DNA of 51,346 nucleotides from Clostridiaceae bacterium (lineage in GTDB: Bacteria; Bacillota; Clostridia; Tissierellales; Sporanaerobacteraceae). The stretch lies in NCBI GenBank assembly GCA_019391515.1, contig JAHXQP010000006.1, forward strand, positions 1 to 51,346. Reading direction: 5' to 3'. This document shows, one piece after another, positions 9,483 through 17,391 of the stretch. Numbering within the stretch: the first letter of the stretch is position 1; every line of letters starts with the position of its first letter. A model generated the notes under the pieces. It ran no database searches. It was not told the DNA's origin and worked only from the letters and a program-made list of their open reading frames with translations. Both the position numbers and the translations under genes were made by a program.

Positions 9483-11009
9483 TTAATTTAATCTACCTAG
9501 TTTTTCTTCTATTCTATTTAAAATAATATTTGATTTTATTAATTCTTCACATTTATTTATCTCTTTGTACATAATTATATCATCTTCTACCTTACATATG
9601 TTTTCTCTTACTATATCATAGGCTATATTACTTCCATGACCCAGACCACTATTTCCTCTTAAATCTATAGCCTGACATGCAGTTAAAATTTCCATAGCAA
9701 GAACTTTTCTTGCATTATCTAGAATAGTTCTCGCTTTCCTGGCAGCTATAGTTCCCATAGATACATGATCTTCTTGGTTGGCAGAAGAAGGTATAGAATC
9801 TACACTAGCTGGATGGGCCAATACCTTGTTTTCCGAAACTAGAGATGCGGCTGAATATTGAACTATCATAAAGCCAGAATTCAATCCACCTTCCTCTACT
9901 AAAAATGCTGGAAGCCCACTTAGTGCTGGATTTACCATTCTCTCTATTCTTCTTTCAGAACTATTTGCAATTTCAGCTAAAGCAATACCTAAAAAATCAA
10001 AACTTAGCGCCATAGGTTGACCATGAAAATTTCCACCTGAAATAACTTCTCCTACTTCACTAAATATTAGTGGATTATCTGTAGCAGAGTTTATCTCTAT
10101 TTCTACCTTTTTCTTTACATATTCTATAGCATCTTTAGAAGCACCATGAATTTGTGGCAGACATCTTAAAGAGTAAGCATCTTGAACCCTAATTTCACCT
10201 TGAGTTGTAGTCATATTGCTCCCTTTAAGAAGTCTTAATAAGTTTTTAGCTGTATCCATTTGACCATTATGAGGCCTAACATTATGAACCTTTTCATCAT
10301 ATGCAATTACTATTCCATTTAAAGCTTCAATTGTTAAAGATGAAGCTACATCTGCTATTTTACTTAAGTTTATACTGTCGTATACTGCTAATGTACCAAT
10401 AGAAGTCATAACTTGGGTTCCATTGATTAAAGCAAGCCCTTCCTTTGAGGTTAACTGTACTGTAGAAATTCCAGCTAGCTCCATAGCTTTTTTGCCTTCC
10501 ATTCTTTCTCCTTTATAATAAGCTTCTCCTTCTCCTAACATCACTAACACCATATGTGCTAATGGCGCTAAGTCTCCACTAGCTCCCAATGAACCTTTTT
10601 CAGGTATTATAGGATGGACCCCTTTATTTAACATTTCTAATAAAGTATTTAAAGTTGAAAGTCTTATACCAGAAAAACCTTTAGCTAGAGCATTTGCTCT
10701 TAGAATCATTATACCCCTTACTATCTCTTCATCTAATGGGTTACCTACTCCACAAGAATGACTTACTATGAGATTTTTTTGTAACTTTTTAGTTTCATCT
10801 TTAGATATAACTACATCACTAAACATTCCAAATCCTGTTGTAATCCCATACACTACCTTTTCCTCTTTTACAAATTTATCTACTATCTTCCTTGATTCTT
10901 CTACATTTTTGATAGCTTCTTTAGATAGCTCCACCTTGTATCCATTTCTTGCAACATTAGCAAATTCTTCAATCGTAAGACTATTTCCGTCAATAATAAC
11001 TTTTTTCAT
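9483..11009 (-). CDS. hutH: Histidine ammonia-lyase
   Basis: A 508-residue histidase that deaminates L-histidine to urocanate. It contains the Ala-Ser-Gly triad that cyclises to the MIO cofactor (GSLGASGDLAPLAH, near residue 143), the catalytic YGITTGFG segment (about 55) and SSANQEDHVSMG. First gene of the operon. The start ATG follows AAGGAGTGATGAT. No dedicated regulator gene (hutP or hutC type) is adjacent. In the short upstream region an imperfect inverted repeat AACCT/AGGTT (11051-11070) overlaps a possible -10; this is too weak to call an operator. Confidence 0.96.
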   Translation of the reverse strand: MKKVIIDGNSLTIEEFANVARNGYKVELSKEAIKNVEESRKIVDKFVKEEKVVYGITTGFGMFSDVVISKDETKKLQKNLIVSHSCGVGNPLDEEIVRGIMILRANALAKGFSGIRLSTLNTLLEMLNKGVHPIIPEKGSLGASGDLAPLAHMVLVMLGEGEAYYKGERMEGKKAMELAGISTVQLTSKEGLALINGTQVMTSIGTLAVYDSINLSKIADVASSLTIEALNGIVIAYDEKVHNVRPHNGQMDTAKNLLRLLKGSNMTTTQGEIRVQDAYSLRCLPQIHGASKDAIEYVKKKVEIEINSATDNPLIFSEVGEVISGGNFHGQPMALSFDFLGIALAEIANSSERRIERMVNPALSGLPAFLVEEGGLNSGFMIVQYSAASLVSENKVLAHPASVDSIPSSANQEDHVSMGTIAARKARTILDNARKVLAMEILTACQAIDLRGNSGLGHGSNIAYDIVRENICKVEDDIIMYKEINKCEELIKSNIILNRIEEKLGRLN

Positions 11010-11117
11010 ATCATCACTCCTTGATTAATTTATTTTATACAACCTTTCAGTTTACAGGTTTTAAGTCTTTTTTGTTTTAATTATGTGTTACATTATCTTA
11101 ATAAAGTGTATAAAAAT

Positions 11118-11138
11118 ACCACAGATTTATTCTGTGGT
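11118..11138. terminator. Terminator after thpR
   Basis: Arms ACCACAGA and TCTGTGGT around a 5-nt loop. On the minus strand it is followed by ATTTTTATA. It contains the thpR stop codon. T-rich sequence on the plus side means it could also act in that direction. Confidence 0.7.
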
Positions 11139-11693
11139 TGTTTTTTTTAATTTATATGATTTTAATGGAGTATATACTCTCTTTCCCATAATTTCCTCAC
11201 TCTTCATTAAATTTATTTTACTTAAAGTGAAGTCATAATCCATTTCTTTATTTAATTGATCTTTAAGCTCATAGAAATCTTTTTTAAGTACTATCCTTCT
11301 CGCTAAGGTAATATGAGGTTTAAACCTTCTATTCTCTCTTTTAAACCCTATTTTGACCACTTCATCTTCTAATCTTCTATGTAAAGTACTTAAGATTTTA
11401 GTATCTCCTCTCGTTCCTAGCCATAATACCCTTATATTTTCATTTCCTTTAAAGAAACCGAGTCCATCTAATGTCAAGTGTATAGGATTAAATTCTGTAA
11501 CAATTTTTTCTAATGTTTTTTCTATTTGTGATATATCTTCAATATTTATATCTCCTAAAAACTTTAAAGTTAAATGGAAATTATCATAAGATATCCAAGA
11601 ACCTTTTATTGCTTCTTCTTTAATATTAGATTGTATATTTAATAATTTATCTTTTAATTTTTCATCAAATTCCAATGCAATAAAACTTCTCAT
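11127..11693 (-). CDS. thpR: RNA 2',3'-cyclic phosphodiesterase (LigT/2H family)
   Basis: A 188-residue 2H-phosphoesterase with both catalytic His-x-Thr-x motifs visible: HLTLKFLG (about residue 43) and HITLAR (about 126). Members open 2',3'-cyclic phosphates on RNA ends; the exact cellular substrate is not established by sequence. Start ATG with GGTGAT upstream. It follows the small membrane-protein gene by 16 bp and ends in a hairpin, so it is probably the last gene of a lacI-type regulator / membrane protein / thpR transcript. Confidence 0.92.
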   Translation of the reverse strand: MRSFIALEFDEKLKDKLLNIQSNIKEEAIKGSWISYDNFHLTLKFLGDINIEDISQIEKTLEKIVTEFNPIHLTLDGLGFFKGNENIRVLWLGTRGDTKILSTLHRRLEDEVVKIGFKRENRRFKPHITLARRIVLKKDFYELKDQLNKEMDYDFTLSKINLMKSEEIMGKRVYTPLKSYKLKKTTTE

Positions 11694-11709
11694 TTTCTAT
11701 CACCATCAA

Positions 11710-12105
11710 CTATAAAAATACTAGTACTACTATAGATAATAAAAAATCAATGGTACCTACAAACATAAACCTTCTCCACAATAGTCCTAATACGTCTTTC
11801 CTTTTTTTAAGTTCATTTGATTTTTTAATATTTGATATGGTAACAGCATCTTTATGGCTATGTCCTAACCGTTGTAGCTCTTCTATATCCATAGGTTGTT
11901 TGGTTATCATTTTTTTGTGAGTAGACCAAGCAAATAACTGAAATGCCAAACCTACACTTAGAAAAACTACTCCGACAATAAATAAATTATTACTTAATCT
12001 ATGTGTAAAACTATAGTTATTGCCTAATATTATCGATAAAATTAAAACTACTAAAATACTTATTATAAATAAAGTTAAATAAGACTTTAATTCTTTATTT
12101 TTCAA
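11710..12105 (-). CDS. Small membrane protein, DUF3899-like
   Basis: A 131-residue protein with three predicted membrane segments (about 9-28, 40-60 and 112-131) and a basic cytosolic loop (about 62-110) rich in Lys/Arg. Layout and wording suggest DUF3899, but this is a tentative match by eye. It starts at TTG overlapping the last 11 bases of the LacI-type regulator gene, so translation is probably coupled. Its own ribosome-binding site is weak. Function unknown. Confidence 0.75.
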   Translation of the reverse strand: MKNKELKSYLTLFIISILVVLILSIILGNNYSFTHRLSNNLFIVGVVFLSVGLAFQLFAWSTHKKMITKQPMDIEELQRLGHSHKDAVTISNIKKSNELKKRKDVLGLLWRRFMFVGTIDFLLSIVVLVFL

Positions 12106-13111
12106 TTTTAGTACAACTCTCTCTTGTTAATATTTGAAATGGCAATTTAATATGAGACTTACCCATCTCTTCTCCCTTTATTTCTTTGATTATTCGTCTT
12201 ATAGCTACAGCACCAATATCATAATAAGGTTCTTTAATAGTTGTAAGTCTAGGTCTATATTTTGAAGCTATTTTTATATCTCCATATCCAGAAACAGACA
12301 TATCTTCTGGAACCCTTATATTATTATCATAGAAATAATTCATAAGCCCAATAGCTAATTCATCATGGCTACAAAATACTGCTGTTATATCAAGGTCTTT
12401 CTTAAGATTCAAAACATCTTTCCCTATTTCATAACCATCTTCAATATTATATCCTTTTGTAAAACAAAGTATTTCATCACTTTCTCCAAGTTCTTCAATA
12501 GCTTTTCTATAGCCAGCTATCTTTAATTTCTCTAAAGAATATTCTACTTCTTCATTAGTAGTTACATAAGCTATATTTTTATGGCCTAAACTTATTAGAT
12601 ATCTAGTCATTTCATAGCTTGCATCATAATCATTTATTGATACAGTAGGGAAATGTTCGATAAAAAAGTATCTATTTAAATATATAAATGGAATTTTCAA
12701 TAAATCTATTTGTTCTTTTACTTCTTTGTTTACTATTTCTGATAGTAATATAATACCTTCCACCTGTTTTCTATTTAGCAATTGTATAAATCTTAACTCA
12801 GTTTCTTTGTCACCATAACTACTACAAAGTAATATATCATAATTATACATTTTTCCTACTTCTTCTATCCCTCTAACCATTTGTGCAACATAGGAGTTAC
12901 CAATATCTGTTACTATTATACCTATTAAGAAAGATTTTTTAGTTACTAATGTTCTTGCTATTTCATTTGGTCTATATCCTAATTCTTCGATAGCATCTAA
13001 AACCTTTTTCTTAACTTCTTGGCTTACAGGTTTTGAGTCATTTATTACTCTTGAAACCGTTGATATAGATACTCCTGCTAACTTTGCAACATCCTTAATA
13101 GTTGCTGGCAT
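12095..13111 (-). CDS. LacI-family transcriptional regulator
   Basis: An N-terminal LacI helix-turn-helix (ATIKDVAKLAGVSISTVSRVIN) with hinge helix, then a sugar-binding-type effector domain (about 60-335). I place the start at ATG 13111 (MPATIKDV). An upstream ATG at 13126 would put the ribosome-binding sequence GAGGTGG inside the gene. The good match of residues 3-20 to the family supports the shorter form. No carbohydrate operon is adjacent; only the small membrane protein and thpR follow. The target and effector are therefore unknown, and this could be a global regulator. Confidence 0.92.
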   Translation of the reverse strand: MPATIKDVAKLAGVSISTVSRVINDSKPVSQEVKKKVLDAIEELGYRPNEIARTLVTKKSFLIGIIVTDIGNSYVAQMVRGIEEVGKMYNYDILLCSSYGDKETELRFIQLLNRKQVEGIILLSEIVNKEVKEQIDLLKIPFIYLNRYFFIEHFPTVSINDYDASYEMTRYLISLGHKNIAYVTTNEEVEYSLEKLKIAGYRKAIEELGESDEILCFTKGYNIEDGYEIGKDVLNLKKDLDITAVFCSHDELAIGLMNYFYDNNIRVPEDMSVSGYGDIKIASKYRPRLTTIKEPYYDIGAVAIRRIIKEIKGEEMGKSHIKLPFQILTRESCTKIEK

Positions 13112-13167
13112 TATTATCCACCTCATTTATTAATCATGAACAAAATATATTTATAAATATCTTGTAT

Positions 13168-13197
13168 ATTATATCATATTATTTACGATATATGCAA
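13168..13197 (-). promoter_or_regulatory. Promoter of the lacI-type gene
   Basis: Minus strand: -35 TTGCAT (13197-13192), an 18-bp spacer and a perfect -10 TATAAT (13173-13168), about 55 bases before the start codon. Confidence 0.6.
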
Positions 13198-13302
13198 TAA
13201 AACCGCTATAAGTTTAAAGACTTCACTTAAATTTTCAATAAAAGTTTTATTTTTATTAAATTTATATCTATTAGAATTTATTTTAATAAATATATATCTA
13301 AT

Positions 13303-13746
13303 CTAATCATCTTTCATAGCTTTATAAAGGGAATCTAATGCTTCTTTTAAGAATTTTTTTTCTTCTTCTTTAAATCCCTTTAGTTTTCCATTTAAATAAT
13401 CTATTCTTTTATCTAAAACTTTTTCTACTAAATCATATCCTATAGGTTGTACTTCAACTCTAACTACTCTTTTATCTTGCTTATCTTTCTTTCTTACAAC
13501 TAGTCCGGTTTTTTCCATTCTATTTACTAAATCTGTTATAGTGCTACAAGCTAAAGCCATTTCTTGGCTTAGCTCTCCAACTGTTAAGTCTCCTTGACTT
13601 ATTAATATTTGTAATGCTGTAAATTGAGGAATTGTAATATTAAAATCATTTAAAATCTCTCTACCTTTTTTTCTAATAATATAGTCTACTTTTCTTAAAT
13701 GCTTTTCAATTTCAACTACATTTTCACATGCTTTTTCGTTGCTCAA
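13303..13746 (-). CDS. MarR-family transcriptional regulator
   Basis: A single MarR winged helix-turn-helix protein (about 147 residues) with the usual helices around LTVGELSQEMALACSTITDLVNRMEKTGLV and the wing VRKKDKQDKRVVRVEV. I start it at TTG 13746. The longer ATG reading (13761) would have the ribosome-binding sequence GGAGGAG as codons 2-3 and nothing suitable upstream. It is monocistronic in appearance. Its promoter contains an inverted repeat suggesting autoregulation. Ligand and targets unknown. Confidence 0.9.
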   Translation of the reverse strand: MSNEKACENVVEIEKHLRKVDYIIRKKGREILNDFNITIPQFTALQILISQGDLTVGELSQEMALACSTITDLVNRMEKTGLVVRKKDKQDKRVVRVEVQPIGYDLVEKVLDKRIDYLNGKLKGFKEEEKKFLKEALDSLYKAMKDD

Positions 13747-13778
13747 AAAAATCTCCTCCATTAGTTTTGGTATTTATC

Positions 13779-13808
13779 ATATTATAAACTATTTGAGATT
13801 TAGTCAAA
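13779..13808 (-). promoter_or_regulatory. MarR gene promoter with candidate operator
   Basis: Minus strand: -35 TTGACT (13807-13802) and -10 TAATAT (13784-13779) at 17-bp spacing, or TATAAT (13786-13781) at 15 bp. The inverted repeat TTTGA-N7-TCAAA (13792-13808) covers the -35 and spacer, the usual position for a MarR autoregulatory site. The operator call is inference. Confidence 0.5.
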
Positions 13809-13876
13809 CCTAATATTTTTAACTTTTTTATTAGATATATATAAGTATTTGTAAGGAATAATATTTAATATTATAG

Positions 13877-13901
13877 AAAAAAGCAGATTAATCTGCTTTT
13901 T
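13877..13901 (-). terminator. Terminator after the lipid kinase gene
   Basis: Self-complementary stem built on GCAGATT/AATCTGC with A and T runs on its two sides, two bases beyond the stop codon of the kinase gene. On the minus strand it ends in six T residues. Confidence 0.75.
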
Positions 13902-13902
13902 G

Positions 13903-14790
13903 TTACTTTATGAATATTCTAAAGCTACTAGGAACTACCTCAAAGATTGAAGGAAGTTTTCCTCCAAATTCCCCATCAATATCTATAGGCACATCTTCAT
14001 TTGTATGTATAGCTATTTTTTTTGTTTTAAAATATTCTACATTAGGATGATTTATATGCTCTCCTGTAAAAATACTTATAAATATAGACACTAAGTCCTG
14101 AACTTCTGATTTTTTGATTATGATACTATCTAAATATCCGTCTGATACATTAGCCTTTGGTGCAAGCTTCTTAAAGCCTCCTATGGAAGAACTATTAGAT
14201 AATAAAAATAACAATATATCTTCTTCTTTAGTGTATTCTTCACTTTCAAGCTTAACCCTTATAGGCTCAAATTTTTGTTTTGGTATCTCTTTTAACCCTT
14301 CTAAATAATAAGCCATTCTTCCCAATATAGCCTTTACTTCTGGCTGAACTTGATAACCAACATTGGTAAGTAATCCACTAGCTGCTACGTTCACAAAATA
14401 TTCATCATTTACTTTACCTAAATCTACATCTACAGTATTTTCATTTTTTATCATCTCATAAAATTCTCTGCTATTCTTAGGTAAATCCATATAGTTAGCA
14501 AAATCATTAACAGTCCCTGCCGATAAAATAGCAACTGGTATTTTTCTTCCACCATTTACTATACCTTTAGCTACTTCATTTACTGTTCCATCTCCACCAC
14601 ATGCAATTATTATATCCCAATCCTCTTTACAACATTTAATAGTTTCTAACATAGCATCATCTTTTTTTCTTGTTAAAAATTTACTTATTGTATACCCATC
14701 ATCAATAAGTAATTTACATATAGAATCAAGTCTTCTCTGTATTATTTGTCTTCCCGAAGAAGGATTGCATATTATTTTAACTTTTTTCAT
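13903..14790 (-). CDS. Diacylglycerol/lipid kinase family protein (YegS/BmrU type)
   Basis: A 295-residue member of the diacylglycerol-kinase catalytic-domain family. The N-terminus has the nucleotide-binding CNPSSG, then the signature CGGDGTVNEV (about residues 63-72) and a C-terminal beta-rich domain ending VPIDIDGEFGG. It would phosphorylate diacylglycerol or a related lipid at the membrane using ATP; the exact lipid is not predictable. It lies 27 bp after the glycerophosphodiesterase gene on the same strand, consistent with a phospholipid-turnover operon. Confidence 0.88.
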   Translation of the reverse strand: MKKVKIICNPSSGRQIIQRRLDSICKLLIDDGYTISKFLTRKKDDAMLETIKCCKEDWDIIIACGGDGTVNEVAKGIVNGGRKIPVAILSAGTVNDFANYMDLPKNSREFYEMIKNENTVDVDLGKVNDEYFVNVAASGLLTNVGYQVQPEVKAILGRMAYYLEGLKEIPKQKFEPIRVKLESEEYTKEEDILLFLLSNSSSIGGFKKLAPKANVSDGYLDSIIIKKSEVQDLVSIFISIFTGEHINHPNVEYFKTKKIAIHTNEDVPIDIDGEFGGKLPSIFEVVPSSFRIFIK

Positions 14791-14817
14791 GGGTACCAGC
14801 CTTTCTTAATCTAATAA

Positions 14818-15543
14818 TTAACCAACTACCCTCATACCAATATCAGGACAATCAGTTATTATACCAGTAACATTAAGTTCATTCATTAACATAATCTCTT
14901 TTTTATTATTTACCGTAAATGGATTTACCATAACTTTATTAAAAAGACATTCTTTAACAACTTCACTGTTTATAGTAATAAATAGTGGATGTATAGCATC
15001 TGCTCCTACACTTTTAGCGTACTTCCACGGAGAAACCATTCCAGCTATATATAGTATACCCGTTTTAATTCTTGGTTCAAGCTTTTTTATTTTTAGCAAA
15101 CTATAATGATTAAACGAAGAAATAAGCACTTGATTCTCTAATCTATAATCCTTTATAAGTTCCACTACATCCTCTTCTATGTTTGAATAAAATATAGGGC
15201 CATTTTTTAATTCTATATTTAAAAATATGTTTTTATTTTTGACTAATTCAAATACTTCTTCTAATACTGGAATCTTTTCTTTAGAAAACTTTTTATCAAA
15301 CCAACTTCCAGCATCAAGTGATTTTATCTCTTCTAAAGTCAAATCCTTAATATATCCAGTTCCATTAGTAGTTCTATCTACTTTTTCATCATGGCATACT
15401 ATAAGATGTCCATCTTTAGATTTATGAACATCTATCTCAATCCCATCTGCATTCATATCCACTGCCATTTCATAAGAAGCAAAAGTATTTTCCGGTGCAT
15501 AATGAGATGCTCCTCTATGAGCTAATATTAAAGGTCTTCCCAA
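14818..15543 (-). CDS. Glycerophosphodiester phosphodiesterase
   Basis: A 241-residue cytoplasmic-type GDPD (no signal peptide). Catalytic and metal-binding motifs: HRGASHYAPENT (His near 10), DGIEIDVHKSKDGHLIVCHD (metal Glu/Asp and second catalytic His) and LNIELKNG. It hydrolyses glycerophosphodiesters to sn-glycerol 3-phosphate and an alcohol. Start TTG with a very strong GGGGGG sequence upstream. Cotranscribed with the downstream lipid kinase, which suggests recycling of membrane lipid headgroups. Confidence 0.92.
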   Translation of the reverse strand: MGRPLILAHRGASHYAPENTFASYEMAVDMNADGIEIDVHKSKDGHLIVCHDEKVDRTTNGTGYIKDLTLEEIKSLDAGSWFDKKFSKEKIPVLEEVFELVKNKNIFLNIELKNGPIFYSNIEEDVVELIKDYRLENQVLISSFNHYSLLKIKKLEPRIKTGILYIAGMVSPWKYAKSVGADAIHPLFITINSEVVKECLFNKVMVNPFTVNNKKEIMLMNELNVTGIITDCPDIGMRVVG

Positions 15544-15610
15544 TTAAATCCCCCCTACAAAAATTGCATCTATGTATATTATACACTTTTTATATTAAAT
15601 TTAATATAAA

Positions 15611-15650
15611 AAGTAGGAAATAGGGAGATATCTCCCTATTTCTTACTTTC
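15611..15650 (-). terminator. Terminator after the 64-residue protein gene
   Basis: Perfect 14-bp arms (15617-15630 and 15631-15644; core GGGAGATATCTCCC) covering the stop codon, followed on the minus strand by CTACTTTTTATATT. Confidence 0.75.
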
Positions 15651-15830
15651 TATACCTTTTAACATTTTTTGAAGTTTACGTGCTTGATGACCACATTCTT
15701 CTGCAAAATCTTTAAAAGCTTTAGCTATTTCAGTATCATGAATTTGTTTAGACTGCGTTTCAAAATCTCTTACCATCTCTTGTGTATCCAATATTTTTTT
15801 CTTGATAATTTCTTTTGTATTCATTTCCAT
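15636..15830 (-). CDS. Small helical protein of unknown function
   Basis: A 64-residue, charged, almost entirely helical protein with no recognised motif, preceded by a textbook ribosome-binding site GGAGGTGAT eight bases before the ATG. It has its own terminator. The strong initiation signal and compact gene make it likely to be real and well translated. I do not recognise the family. Confidence 0.75.
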   Translation of the reverse strand: MEMNTKEIIKKKILDTQEMVRDFETQSKQIHDTEIAKAFKDFAEECGHQARKLQKMLKGIESKK

Positions 15831-15975
15831 ATAATCACCTCCAAGTAATATCTACTAATATCTTTTCTTATTAAATGTTTTTTATGTGTTTATATTTAAT
15901 ATTTAAACCTTTACTTATCTCTAATTTTAAAGTAAAATAATCTCAGTATAATTATAAAAAATGGGAGTGTATAAA

Positions 15976-16776
15976 ATGTACGATTTTCATATTCATAGTG
16001 ATTTCTCTATGGATTGTAAATATTCTATGGAGGATATGGTTTTAGAGGGGATAAGAAAAAATATGAGATCTTTGTGTTTTACTGATCATATTGAATTTGA
16101 AGTTACAGAGAAAAAAATAGATATGGCTTTCCGTGCAAAAGATTATTTTAGGAAAACCAATCAAATTAAATATAAATATTTTAAAGATATTGAGGTTTTA
16201 ACTGGGGTTGAAATAGGGATGCAACCTCACCTAGGTGAACGATATAATTCCTTTTTAAACAAAGAACCTTTTGATTTTGTTCTAATGTCAATTCATTCTG
16301 TAAGAGGAAAAGATATCTGCTTTGATGGCTTTTTAGATGGAAAAGATCCTATTGAAGCTATTTTAGAATACTATGAGGATATTTTGAAATGTGTGGGAAA
16401 TTTCAATAACTACGACATATTAGGCCACGTTGATTTAATAGATAGATATTTTAAAGATTTTTCTCTCATTCCTGAAACCAAAGAATATATTGATTTAGTA
16501 GAAAATATATTTAAAATAATTATTTCTTCTGGAAAAGGGATTGAGCTAAATACTTCAGGAATAAGATATGGATTAAAGTACTATCATCCCAAAATTGAAT
16601 TATTAAAACTATATAAAAAATTAGGAGGAGAAATTATAACCATAGGTTCAGATGCACATAAACCAGATTTTGTTGGTTATGATTATAAAAAAGCAGAAAA
16701 ATTATTAAGGGATTTAGGTTATAAGTACATATTTATATTTAGAGATAGAAAAAAATTCCCAATTCAAATATCCTAG
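15976..16776 (+). CDS. PHP-domain phosphatase, histidinol-phosphatase-like
   Basis: About 266 residues with a PHP metallophosphoesterase fold: DFHIHSDFSMDC at the N-terminus, CFTDHIEF, GVEIGMQP, SIHSV, ILGHVDLIDRY and the C-terminal GSDAHKP supply the metal-binding His/Asp residues. It resembles the HisJ/HisK type that dephosphorylates histidinol phosphate. No his biosynthesis gene is nearby, so the substrate is uncertain. I start it at ATG 15976; the ATG at 15961 would put the ribosome-binding sequence GGGAGTG inside the gene. It converges with the zinc-ribbon gene with no space between stops. Confidence 0.85.
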   Translation: MYDFHIHSDFSMDCKYSMEDMVLEGIRKNMRSLCFTDHIEFEVTEKKIDMAFRAKDYFRKTNQIKYKYFKDIEVLTGVEIGMQPHLGERYNSFLNKEPFDFVLMSIHSVRGKDICFDGFLDGKDPIEAILEYYEDILKCVGNFNNYDILGHVDLIDRYFKDFSLIPETKEYIDLVENIFKIIISSGKGIELNTSGIRYGLKYYHPKIELLKLYKKLGGEIITIGSDAHKPDFVGYDYKKAEKLLRDLGYKYIFIFRDRKKFPIQIS

Positions 16777-17019
16777 TTAAATGTATATTCTGTCTATGTG
16801 AATTCTTCTGTCACTGCTACAATGAGGGCATTTATAAAGATGGATACATTTATAACTAGGAACCCCATCAACTTTTGAAGTAATATCATCTAATAAATAG
16901 GGACTATAATCGTCTAGATAATTTACTAAAGCACCTTTATCTTTCATTACATTAGCACATACAGGACAACTAACCTTTATTTCATATATTCCATTGCAGA
17001 GTGGACAGACACGATTCAT
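16777..17019 (-). CDS. Small cysteine-rich (zinc-ribbon) protein
   Basis: About 80 residues with CPLC, CPVC and CPHC pairs plus further Cys/His residues, typical of structural zinc-ribbon proteins. I start it at ATG 17019, directly after GAAGGGAAAAT. A longer reading from 17118 would run into the terminator of the 6S RNA and has no ribosome-binding site. The family is not recognised. It lies just downstream of the ssrS terminator on the same strand. Confidence 0.7.
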   Translation of the reverse strand: MNRVCPLCNGIYEIKVSCPVCANVMKDKGALVNYLDDYSPYLLDDITSKVDGVPSYKCIHLYKCPHCSSDRRIHIDRIYI

Positions 17020-17101
17020 ATTTTCCCTTCTTTCTACTATTATTGTCTTAGTAAATATTATATCTACTTCTTTAAAAAATATGCAAAATGCAAAAATATA
17101 G

Positions 17102-17131
17102 AAAACCCTTAGATTCAATCTAAGGGTTTTC
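17102..17131 (-). terminator. Terminator of the 6S RNA gene
   Basis: Hairpin with arms AAAACCCTTAGATT and its complement, GC-rich in the middle and ending in a T run on the minus strand. It separates ssrS from the zinc-ribbon gene. Confidence 0.8.
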
Positions 17132-17311
17132 TATATTCCCACAATGCCGTCTTCCTACTTAATTCACACCCGCCTCTTACAAGGTGGGTATCCTGTCGAT
17201 AATTTTTGACTTCCTTTTAAAAAGGCATGCCATACATTATCGAACTCAGACTCCCGTTGAATACTATGTCGGTTGAATTACTTAGGATCACAAACATCGC
17301 AGAAATTTTTC
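17102..17311 (-). ncRNA. ssrS: 6S RNA
   Basis: About 205 nt on the minus strand, with promoter and terminator in the right places. The 5' segment ATTTCTGCGATG (17306-17295) pairs without a gap with CATTGTGGGAAT (17146-17135) to form the closing stem, as in known 6S RNAs; the 5' GATGTT and 3' GGCAT motifs also match those of E. coli 6S RNA. Inside are a second helix of 12 pairs interrupted by tandem G-A mismatches, a large bulge and a long hairpin (TCGATAAT/ATTATCGA) tipped by CCTTTT/AAAAGG. On the 3' side is a small hairpin ACCCACCT/AGGCGGGT, the layout of the open-promoter mimic. 6S RNA sequesters the housekeeping RNA polymerase holoenzyme. Identification is by structure and motifs, not a database search. 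Confidence 0.82.
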
Positions 17312-17318
17312 TATATAT

Positions 17319-17347
17319 ATTATAACCTCTATCTTCTTTAACTTCAA
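17319..17347 (-). promoter_or_regulatory. ssrS: Promoter of ssrS
   Basis: Minus strand: -35 TTGAAG (17347-17342), exactly 17 bp, and -10 TATAAT (17324-17319). The predicted start near 17311 lies five bases before the closing stem of the 6S RNA. It is just downstream of the FtsH-type gene. Confidence 0.78.
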
Positions 17348-17391
17348 GTATTGTTTTAAATAAGTTATTTTTTTCTATTAATTCAATAATT

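Noticed and set aside
11040-11110. cre site or HutP-type operator upstream of hutH
   Set aside because: TGTAAACTGAAAGG differs from the cre consensus at key bases, and the inverted repeat arms are only five bases long.
17019-17118. N-terminal extension of the zinc-ribbon protein
   Set aside because: The hydrophobic extension translates the 6S RNA terminator region and has no ribosome-binding site; a good site precedes the internal ATG.
17102-17311. T-box or riboswitch leader for the zinc-ribbon gene
   Set aside because: No T-box motif; the 5' and 3' ends pair in 6S RNA fashion, and the RNA has its own complete terminator.
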